Origin: Kofleriaceae bacterium
GTDB lineage: Bacteria > Myxococcota_A > Polyangia > Haliangiales > Haliangiaceae
Direction of reading: 5' to 3'
Assembly: GCA_016763395.1 (NCBI GenBank)
Contig: JAESTW010000355.1
Coordinates: 1 to 21,794 of the forward strand
Length of the DNA stretch: 21,794 nucleotides
The notes beneath the pieces are model-generated. The model did no database searches. It had not been told where the DNA came from and saw only the letters and a list, made by a program, of their open reading frames with translations. Made by a program: the position numbers and the translations under genes. Each line of letters starts with the position of its first letter. The stretch's first letter is position 1. Below, piece by piece: positions 15,772 through 21,794 of this stretch.

Positions 15772-16695
15772 ATGAGCACCAAGATTAAGACCTTTTTTGA
15801 TACCCGCACTTCTACCCTCACCTATCTTGTATATGATGCCAAAACAGGGGACGCGGTGATTATCGATCCGGTTTTAGACTACGAACCCAAGTCGTCCAAA
15901 GCATGGACGCAATCTGTAGATGAAGTGATTGCCTTTGTCCGAGAGAACAATCTCAAGCCTCGATATATTCTCGAGACTCATGCCCATGCCGATCACCTCT
16001 CTGGCTCACAGATACTGAGTATCGCCTTTCCCGACATTCAGCTCGCCATTGGCGAGGGCATTACCAATGTCCAAGAAACCTTTAAGGTCGTGTTCGACTT
16101 GCCCAGCGATTTCCCAACCGATGGACGGCAGTTTGACCGACTTCTCAAAGACAACGAGGTCTTTAAGGCTGGCACTCTCGTGATAAGGGCTCTTGCGACT
16201 CCCGGACATACTCCGGCATGCATGTCCTTCATTATCGACGTCAAACTCTTTGCCGGCGATGTCATCTTGATGCCCGATTCGGGATCCGGACGCTGTGATT
16301 TCCCCAGCGGTAGCGCAGATGACATGTACAACTCCGTACAGCGCCTCTACAACGAAATTCCGGACGATATGCCGGTCTTTATTGGCCACGACTATCAGCC
16401 CAATGGACGTGAACTCGCCTACGAGAGCACCATTGGCGAGCAGAAGCCGAGTAACATCGCTATCGATGCCAATCGAAGCCGAGAAGACTTCGTCGCTTGG
16501 CGAGACAAGCGAGACCAATCACTCGACGCGCCACAGCTAATTTTCCAAAGCGTGCAAGTCAACATCGATGGCGGCGAACTGCCAGCGCCGCACGACAACG
16601 AAATTCGCTACCTGAAGATCCCAATCAACGCGTTTCGTCCACCGGGAGCCAGTGAAAACCCTATCAGGCTAATCAACGCTAACACCCAGTCCTGA
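15772..16695 (+). CDS. Blh/ETHE1-like metallo-beta-lactamase-fold protein (persulfide dioxygenase type)
   Basis: A 307-residue cytoplasmic protein. The metal-binding motif is THAHADHLSG (His70, His72, Asp74, His75), followed by TPGHTPAC (His146), FAGDVILMPD (Asp163) and FIGHDY (His206). The whole pattern, including ILETHAHADHL, DSGSGRCDFPSG and the C-terminal SVQVN...YLKIPIN, follows the Blh proteins of Agrobacterium and Xylella, which oxidise sulfur compounds such as persulfides and are controlled by BigR there. ETHE1 is the mitochondrial relative. No BigR, rhodanese or sulfide:quinone reductase gene is next to it. The ribosome site AGGAA sits five bases before the ATG, twelve bases after the broken sigma gene. 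The last 27 bases overlap the convergent deacetylase gene. Confidence 0.85.
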   Translation: MSTKIKTFFDTRTSTLTYLVYDAKTGDAVIIDPVLDYEPKSSKAWTQSVDEVIAFVRENNLKPRYILETHAHADHLSGSQILSIAFPDIQLAIGEGITNVQETFKVVFDLPSDFPTDGRQFDRLLKDNEVFKAGTLVIRALATPGHTPACMSFIIDVKLFAGDVILMPDSGSGRCDFPSGSADDMYNSVQRLYNEIPDDMPVFIGHDYQPNGRELAYESTIGEQKPSNIAIDANRSREDFVAWRDKRDQSLDAPQLIFQSVQVNIDGGELPAPHDNEIRYLKIPINAFRPPGASENPIRLINANTQS

Positions 16696-17631
16696 GACAT
16701 ATTCCGAGAGCGTGGAGAATTCACTCCCACTCTCGGCGATTTCATCGATGATCTGCGCGAGGCTCTCCATCTTGGTAGCCGCGGGAATGCGCAGGTCTGG
16801 CTGTCGTGCGATAAGTTCTGATGGCATCCCATCATCTTCCGCATCACAGAGGTCGATGCCGTGCAGCTCCAGATTAAAAAACTCTCTCTTGGCCATGGAG
16901 CGGAGCCAATGCGATCGCAACCACGGAGGCACCAAGAGTAGGTTCGTCCCGATTACCGGCGTACGAGTTCTTCGAGTTACTGCAACCGGCAGTTCAAAGA
17001 TACCCGCGTTGCCTTTACGCCAAGGAGCCTGCACCGATGGTCGATAGGGCGTAATCGGAGCCGTTAGGGCCCGCGCATTGGTCATCACGGCGCCACTTTT
17101 TCGTCCAATGAGCCTTAGTGCTCCCATGACCAGTGCCTTGGCTAAATAGTAGCCAGGTGCGGGAAATACCGAGCTGTCGTATTTGTAGTCGAGCCGTAGT
17201 AACTCTTCTAAGGTGATGGCAGAGATATCGTAGCCCGGTGCGCGAAAGCCATCAATGGCCTTGCCGTTAAAGCTACTCAGCAGGTCATGCGATCTATCGA
17301 GTTGGTCCCGGACTTCAAATCGGCTCAGGCGAGCCAACTCGTATGGGTGACTGTAACTGTGATTTGCGATCTCGTGCCCCTCTGCTCGAACTTCTCGTAG
17401 GGCAGCACGCATCGCGATAGCATCATTGCCGAGGGCTTTGACATCGATATCCTCGGCGACGATAAAAAAGGTCGCCTTGATATTTCGCTCTGCAAAGAGG
17501 CGAGAAAATCGTGGCAATGCGGCACACATAATGCGACTGCGCATGTCCGGTGGCGGTTGTCCGAGTGAGTGAATTCGGTAGTAACAGGGGATGGGATCAA
17601 CATCGATGGAAATACAGCATGTGCGCCGCAT
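16669..17631 (-). CDS. Polysaccharide deacetylase (NodB homology domain, ArnD-like)
   Basis: A 320-residue protein of carbohydrate esterase family 4. The metal and catalytic acids lie in CISIDVDPI (Asp10, Asp12), the two metal histidines in ANHSYSHPYEL (His91, His95), and motif 3 in GFRAPGYD (128-135). There is no signal peptide, so it should act on the cytoplasmic side. That fits deacetylation or deformylation of a lipid-linked sugar, as by ArnD or PuuE-like relatives, better than secreted chitin deacetylase action. The C-terminal half (about 150-320) is a family-type extension with an ELPVAVTRR strand. The gene starts seven bases after the GT2 stop and is preceded by ACAGGCAA, so the two form an operon. 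Its 3' end overlaps the convergent gene. Confidence 0.8.
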   Translation of the reverse strand: MRRTCCISIDVDPIPCYYRIHSLGQPPPDMRSRIMCAALPRFSRLFAERNIKATFFIVAEDIDVKALGNDAIAMRAALREVRAEGHEIANHSYSHPYELARLSRFEVRDQLDRSHDLLSSFNGKAIDGFRAPGYDISAITLEELLRLDYKYDSSVFPAPGYYLAKALVMGALRLIGRKSGAVMTNARALTAPITPYRPSVQAPWRKGNAGIFELPVAVTRRTRTPVIGTNLLLVPPWLRSHWLRSMAKREFFNLELHGIDLCDAEDDGMPSELIARQPDLRIPAATKMESLAQIIDEIAESGSEFSTLSEYVSGLGVSVD

Positions 17632-17638
17632 TTGCCTG

Positions 17639-18364
17639 TTATCCCTTAAATCGGATTGCGTAGGTTAGTTGGGCCAAATTCTTCATAACCCCCGGAACGC
17701 GGCGAAACAAGTTGATTGCCGGACGACGTTTCTCGCACACTTCAACAGGAATCTCGACAACATTGAGACCAGCACGACCGGCGCGTACAACTAACTCTGA
17801 TGCGAAGATGTCTTTGTCGACCACACACTGATCAACAACAGGAATTAGCAAATCCCGACGAAAGGCTTTGAGCCCATGGGTGTCGGTACCGCGAAAATTC
17901 ACCGCAACACGCAACATGCCATTGATTACTCGAGTAGCAACACGCCTAAAAACCGGACGTGAATCATGTGCGCCCTTCATTGCTTTAGAGCCGACGACCA
18001 TATCCGCATCGTCACTCAACAACATCTCAACCGCGCGCTGGTAAAAATCCATGTCGCCCAGGTCAATTTCGTCGCACACAATCAGCCGCCCGCGCGCCCG
18101 GAGAATACCCTGCCGAAGTGCCTTGCCATAATTGGGGTCGTCAGCGGAAAAGTTAAAAACTTCAGGAAACTCTTTAGACAAACCAGTTGCCAAGGCAATC
18201 GTGGTGTCCGTGCTGCCGTTCTCCGCCAGCCATATTTCGTAGCTGTGACCGAGCTTCTCAAGCCCCTCGCGCAGCTCCAAAACCGCTTCTCGCAGGATTT
18301 CTTCCTCATTGTAAATGGGAATGACGATAGAGAGTGTGGGAGCTGTGGAATCGTTGGATTTCAT
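17639..18364 (-). CDS. Family 2 glycosyltransferase, polyprenyl-phosphate sugar synthase type
   Basis: A 241-residue GT-A enzyme. It begins LSIVIPIYNEEE, with the nucleotide-binding AENGSTDTT (48-55), the acidic metal site CDEIDLGDMDF (Asp98, Asp101) and a VVGSKAMKG segment (123-131). These match dolichyl/undecaprenyl-phosphate sugar transferases of the DPM1 and ArnC families. Unlike ArnC it has no C-terminal membrane helices, so it resembles the DPM1-type soluble enzyme. It probably transfers a sugar from a nucleotide donor to a polyprenyl phosphate; donor and acceptor are inferred. It is the first gene of a two-gene operon with the deacetylase. The start ATG at 18362-18364 has no strong ribosome site. 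Confidence 0.8.
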   Translation of the reverse strand: MKSNDSTAPTLSIVIPIYNEEEILREAVLELREGLEKLGHSYEIWLAENGSTDTTIALATGLSKEFPEVFNFSADDPNYGKALRQGILRARGRLIVCDEIDLGDMDFYQRAVEMLLSDDADMVVGSKAMKGAHDSRPVFRRVATRVINGMLRVAVNFRGTDTHGLKAFRRDLLIPVVDQCVVDKDIFASELVVRAGRAGLNVVEIPVEVCEKRRPAINLFRRVPGVMKNLAQLTYAIRFKG

Positions 18365-18544
18365 GGCCTATGCGGCGAGGTCATAGCACAAAAGCCCGTT
18401 GAAATACTTTGATGCTCGATCCAATTACAGTCAGATTGAGGACTCTTGGCACGCTTTGCGGTAGCGTAGCCTCGGCACCATGAAGTCACGCAGCCCAGCG
18501 ATGACGTCGAAAATGCCAATCGTTAAGAAGGCTAGAGCGAGTTT

Positions 18545-19465
18545 GTGAGCGAGGAATACCTATCAAAAAAACGGCTGCTAGCTGGCGAGAATGCGTCTCA
18601 CAACACGCGTTCGTATCGAAGTTTGTTGGCTCATTGGGCTTGGCGAGCGCTGCACTCTCCTGCGCGAGCCAAAGTTGCCCCTCTGCCCAATGCGGGGCCT
18701 GGCCAGGTTTCCATCAGCTTTGGTGGTCACGCAACCGTGCTCTTGAAATTTTCCGAGAGCAGCATACTCTGCGATCCCCTGCTAGGAGATTGGCGCGGCT
18801 CGATTCGCCGTGAACAACGCGCGGGGCTGGCCAGCGCCGAACTCGACGAAGTAGACTTAATTCTACTCAGCAATCCAGACTCCGACCACCTAGATCTTCA
18901 AACCCTAGAGCGTTTGCCGAGAAGCGCGACCGTAGTTCTGCCACCTCGAACCGGCCACCTTGTGTCCAAGTTAGGATTTGCACAACTCATTGAACTGAGC
19001 CCCAATCAAACGATCTTGCACAAAGGCATGGAAATCCATTCTGCTCCAGTTTGCGGAACCAGCGCCAAGGGCAATCTTCCCGGCCAGTCCTACGTTATCT
19101 GTGGCAATGGTCCCAAGGTCTATTTTTGCGGCAAAAGCGGGTATTTTGAGGGGTTTGAGAGTATTGGAGAGCGTTTTGAACCCGACATTGCTCTCCTGCC
19201 CATCAGTGGCTACTCCCCCGCTTCCTTGCGACAACGAAACATGAGTCCTCTGGATGCGCTCTACGCCTTTGAAGATCTGGGAGCGAAAATAATGATTCCC
19301 ATTCGCCATGGCGCCTTCGCGCTTTCTTATGAGCGACTCGATGAACCGATGCGCTGGCTTGATGAGCTGATTGCAACCGGCAATCTTGCCAACTACATCG
19401 TTTGCCTGGAGCCAGGACAGTCTCGTGTCTTTCAGAATCCTAAGGGCCTGGCAAACGCTCGATAG
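18545..19465 (+). CDS. NAPE-PLD/UlaG-like MBL-fold protein with lost metal ligands
   Basis: A 306-residue protein of the metallo-beta-lactamase fold. The fold markers are clear: SISFGGHATVLLKF (57-69), an LILLSNPDSDHLD turn (105-117), a YFCGKSGYFEGF strand (193-204), and a GYSPAS...MSPLDALYAFEDLGAKIMIPIRHGAF region (222-258). The catalytic HxHxDH should be at 110-115 but reads N-P-D-S-D-H, so two of its histidines are gone. The later His (around PVCGTS), the Asp (GDTGY, here GKSGY) and the histidine preceding the (H/W)GTF-type motif (here Arg254) are also replaced. Expect it not to bind the usual dinuclear zinc. It may have a non-enzymatic role. The GTG start at 18545 has weak ribosome support. 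It is divergent from the GT2/deacetylase operon and in line with the GT39 gene. Confidence 0.75.
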   Translation: MSEEYLSKKRLLAGENASHNTRSYRSLLAHWAWRALHSPARAKVAPLPNAGPGQVSISFGGHATVLLKFSESSILCDPLLGDWRGSIRREQRAGLASAELDEVDLILLSNPDSDHLDLQTLERLPRSATVVLPPRTGHLVSKLGFAQLIELSPNQTILHKGMEIHSAPVCGTSAKGNLPGQSYVICGNGPKVYFCGKSGYFEGFESIGERFEPDIALLPISGYSPASLRQRNMSPLDALYAFEDLGAKIMIPIRHGAFALSYERLDEPMRWLDELIATGNLANYIVCLEPGQSRVFQNPKGLANAR

Positions 19466-19512
19466 CACTCCTGCTGTGGGGGATATTGGGTAATTCTCGG
19501 ACGAAAAACACC
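19451..19512 (+). repeat. Dispersed intergenic repeat, copy B (degenerate)
   Basis: It shares GCAAACGCT at the start, GACGAAAAACACC at the end, and TCCTGC, GG-GG, TATT and GGT between, with copy A at 5771-5831, in the same order and nearly the same spacing. The first 15 bases are the last codons of the preceding gene. Unlike copy A it cannot form the strong symmetric hairpin because the left arm differs (GGTAATTCTC). Confidence 0.45.
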
Positions 19513-19533
19513 AGCTACCCAGACTTGCGTGAT

Positions 19534-19560
19534 CCCGCTTTTCTCAATACCGTGAGCGGG
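19534..19560. other. Hairpin at the start of the GT39 gene
   Basis: CCCGCT (19534-19539) pairs with AGCGGG (19555-19560), with a second CTCA/TGAG pairing possible inside. The right arm ends in the first base of the proposed GTG start. It could be a weak terminator after the MBL-fold gene, or it could limit initiation of the next gene; no T-run follows it. Confidence 0.3.
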
Positions 19561-21794
19561 TGAGCACGGTCCTACAGATTCTGAAAAACCAACGACTTTG
19601 GCCGCTATGGGTTGCAGTCGGCATCACGTTGATTCTTCTGCCCGGACTTGGCTCCTACGGTTTTTGGGAGCCTCAGGAAATGGCTGTCGCCGCGCGCGCC
19701 TTACCTGCCACCGAAGCGGACTTGGCCGAACAGTTGCGATTGGAGAAGGCGGAAGAAAAACGCGAAGCCAGCCGAATCGCCCGAGAGGAAAAAATCGCTG
19801 CGGAAACCGATGCCGATCCGTCCAAGATCAAGCCTGCGAAAAAGACCAACTTCTCTAAGAAAAAGTCCCAAGAACCGCCCCTGCGAAATTGGATGGTTGA
19901 AAAGGGAATTTCCAGTTTTGGTGTCAGCGAATTCGGTGCTCGCCTGCCCTTCTTTTTACTGGCATTGCTAACGGGTCTTGCCACCTACTTCTTGGGATTG
20001 CGAATTCGCGGCCCGAGCGCCGGGCTCATTGCCGCTGCGATCCTGGTCGCCTGTCCGCTATTCATTTTCCAATCCCGGCAGCTCAACAGCGAAATGGGCG
20101 CGATGACCGGCGGGGTGTTTCTGCTCTTGGCCGCTGTCGGACTATGCTCGCCACGCAAGAAAGCTCGGCCCGTATGGATGTGGCCCATGGATGGTTTCTT
20201 CCTCTTTATCGGCGCGGCCTTTGGCTACTACAGCGCTGGTTTTATGATCGGTGTCTTGGCCCCTTTCTCTGCCATTGCTATTGCAGCTGCAGTCAGCGCA
20301 TTCTCGGACACCGGGCCCGCGTCTGAAGACGATGCGACAACGAGTAATAACTTCCCGGACGCCAAGAAGAAGCTGCGAATTGCGGCTACTATCGCTATGG
20401 TGGCCTTTCTGGGCTCTTTGGCGTACTTCGTCTTTGAGGTATTTGACTGGGTATCCGCCAAAGATGGTGAGTTTTCGATCTTCGGCAAGACCTTTCACAC
20501 AAGTAAAGACTACCAAAATCTCTTAGCGGGGGTCTGGAAACAAGAGGGCAGCCTCAAATTCAATTTCAACTCACTCTTTGAGCAAGTGGCCTTTGGCATG
20601 TTTCCATGGGTTTGTCTGGCTCCGATCGCTGCCTTTCGAATGGCGCAAGGCGGAGGCCCGGGAACCAATCCTCTGGGCGCACGAATGCTCTTTGCCTGGT
20701 CGGCTATCACTTGGGTTCTGTGCTCGATAGCGCTGCGAAAAATTGGTCCCGTACAATACGCAGCGGTACCCGCTCTGGCAGTCGCCATGGGAATCTGGAT
20801 AGACGAACTTTGGACGGCACGCCGAGAGAGCATCAAGACCGGAGAGCAGAGTGCCATACGCTTGTCACCGCCGCTGATTGCGCTCTTTGTATTCTTCGCT
20901 GCGATTGTCATCTCCAAAGACATCAAGTCCTTCCCCGAAGTATTCTTAGGACTTCATTTGGACAAGAGCATCGCGAAATTCCCCGCTGATGTGTCGATCC
21001 ACAAGCTGGTTATGGTTCTGGGTATGCTTTTCGCCTTCCTACTAGGGAGTGGCATCTACGGCTGGTACCTGCGCGGGAGCAAGGCCAACTGGTACAAGAA
21101 GAACCCTAAGCCCAATGCATCAACCTTAGAGGTAGGTATCGAAGCTCTTGTGTACGTTGGAAGTAACATCGCGTGTGCAGCGCACCGAAGCTTTGCCTTC
21201 CTCGGCAAATGGGGCATGCCCAGCGCCATTGCTACAGGGCTAGTACTCAGCCTATTCCTAGCGCAAGTATGGACACCGCGGCTTTCGACAAAGCTCTCAT
21301 CCAAAGCGACCTTCAGCGTATTTCACATGCTTCGGCAAGAGGGCAATCCATTGGGCGTTCTCGGCAATGCCACCGCTGGCGCCAACTTCTATGCCCAAGG
21401 AGATTTCGAGAAGCTCCGCGGACGACCACAGCTCATCAAGTTTCTACAAAAACCAGAGCGAGTATTTGCACTCGTGCGAGCTAGCGAGCTTTGTCCGATT
21501 CATAAAGAAGCCGCTAAAGGGACGTTTCAATATTATGTCGTCGATGACAGCAACGCGGACAAGGTCATGCTGTCCAATCGTATGTGGAACGACACCGTAA
21601 CGCCACCGCAAAAGCTCCATGGGCTCATGAGAAGTTTTCTGGATCAGAATCCTCTCGCCAGAGATATCATTCGTGAAGAACCTCAGGGCATTCAGCACCC
21701 ACTGAGCTTCAATTTCGACGACAAGCTGGAACTCATCGGTATCGACGTGCCCAGCGAGGTCGACCGCGGCAAAAGCTTCGAAGCAACGCTCTAC
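19560..21794 (+). CDS. GT39/ArnT-like membrane glycosyltransferase, 3' end missing
   Basis: An open frame of 745 codons from GTG at 19560 reaches the end of the window with no stop, so the gene is partial. It begins with a helix (14-31, LWPLWVAVGITLILLPG), then GSYGFWEPQEMAVAARAL, where Glu37/Glu40 match the acidic residues that follow the first helix in PMT/ArnT enzymes. PPLRNWMV and EFGARLPFFLLALLTG (124-139) match the KPPL.yW and RLPsal parts of the family. At least six further hydrophobic helices follow, with QSRQLNSEM in the second loop region. After about residue 570 a soluble C-terminal part begins. Between residues 50 and 104 lies an unusual Lys/Glu-rich helix. It probably transfers sugar from a polyprenyl phosphate to an envelope acceptor, and may use the GT2/deacetylase product. 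No strong ribosome site is visible. Confidence 0.75.
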   Translation, partial: MSTVLQILKNQRLWPLWVAVGITLILLPGLGSYGFWEPQEMAVAARALPATEADLAEQLRLEKAEEKREASRIAREEKIAAETDADPSKIKPAKKTNFSKKKSQEPPLRNWMVEKGISSFGVSEFGARLPFFLLALLTGLATYFLGLRIRGPSAGLIAAAILVACPLFIFQSRQLNSEMGAMTGGVFLLLAAVGLCSPRKKARPVWMWPMDGFFLFIGAAFGYYSAGFMIGVLAPFSAIAIAAAVSAFSDTGPASEDDATTSNNFPDAKKKLRIAATIAMVAFLGSLAYFVFEVFDWVSAKDGEFSIFGKTFHTSKDYQNLLAGVWKQEGSLKFNFNSLFEQVAFGMFPWVCLAPIAAFRMAQGGGPGTNPLGARMLFAWSAITWVLCSIALRKIGPVQYAAVPALAVAMGIWIDELWTARRESIKTGEQSAIRLSPPLIALFVFFAAIVISKDIKSFPEVFLGLHLDKSIAKFPADVSIHKLVMVLGMLFAFLLGSGIYGWYLRGSKANWYKKNPKPNASTLEVGIEALVYVGSNIACAAHRSFAFLGKWGMPSAIATGLVLSLFLAQVWTPRLSTKLSSKATFSVFHMLRQEGNPLGVLGNATAGANFYAQGDFEKLRGRPQLIKFLQKPERVFALVRASELCPIHKEAAKGTFQYYVVDDSNADKVMLSNRMWNDTVTPPQKLHGLMRSFLDQNPLARDIIREEPQGIQHPLSFNFDDKLELIGIDVPSEVDRGKSFEATLY

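Noticed and set aside
18445..18460. A sigma-54-like -24/-12 element (TGGCACG followed by TTTGC) upstream of the MBL-fold gene.
   Set aside because: The spacing between the GG and GC elements is two bases shorter than the strict sigma-54 requirement, so it is not a credible promoter.
1..21794. CRISPR arrays, rRNA, tRNA, insertion sequences or a prophage.
   Set aside because: No repeat-spacer pattern, RNA gene signature, transposase or integrase motif was seen on either strand.

Overview
The window is bacterial chromosome of moderate GC content. It carries 16 gene calls: 14 apparently intact genes, one broken gene, and one gene running off the right edge. Secreted S55-type and beta-propeller proteins, repeated lipoproteins, a CsgA/sniffer-type short-chain dehydrogenase, a very large hybrid histidine kinase and polyprenyl-sugar glycosyltransferases together suggest a Gram-negative of the former Deltaproteobacteria (Myxococcota, Bradymonadota or a relative). 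This placement is an inference; there is no rRNA or other marker gene to test it. Many starts lack a clear Shine-Dalgarno sequence, so several start choices rest on signal peptides or domain boundaries.

Layout, left to right. 21-806 (-): HAD-IIB phosphatase. 1047-1274 (-): small excisionase/AlpA-like helix-turn-helix protein. 1275-1629: gene-free divergent region with a 22-bp-spaced direct repeat. 1630-5718 (+): two exported proteins, an S55 (SpoIVB-type) peptidase-domain protein and a seven-repeat propeller protein with Ig/FnIII-like C-terminal domains. 5717-5846: five back-to-back hairpins between convergent genes. 5846-10262 (-): metallophosphoesterase, 110-aa protein, and two paralogous lipoproteins, probably one operon read right to left. 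10398-11730 (+): RNase HI with an N-terminal extension, then an SDR. 11899-15129 (+): BarA-type hybrid histidine kinase. 15188-15759 (+): ECF sigma factor gene broken by about three single-base indels. 15772-16695 (+): Blh-type sulfur-dioxygenase-like metallo-beta-lactamase-fold protein. 16669-18364 (-): NodB deacetylase and family-2 glycosyltransferase. 18545-19465 (+): NAPE-PLD/UlaG-like protein that has lost most of its metal ligands. 19560 to window end (+): GT39/ArnT-like membrane glycosyltransferase, 3' end missing.

How the genes may work together. The right end holds GT2, NodB deacetylase and GT39 proteins, the same three activities as ArnC, ArnD and ArnT. It may make, trim and transfer a lipid-linked sugar on the cell envelope. 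The middle-left holds two sets of exported proteins with no recognised pathway: the S55/propeller pair, and the lipoprotein pair with a small protein and an exported phosphoesterase. The items most worth checking are the permuted motif order in the S55 protein, the metal-site loss at 18545-19465, the hairpin cluster and its degenerate relative at 19451-19512, and the broken sigma gene.
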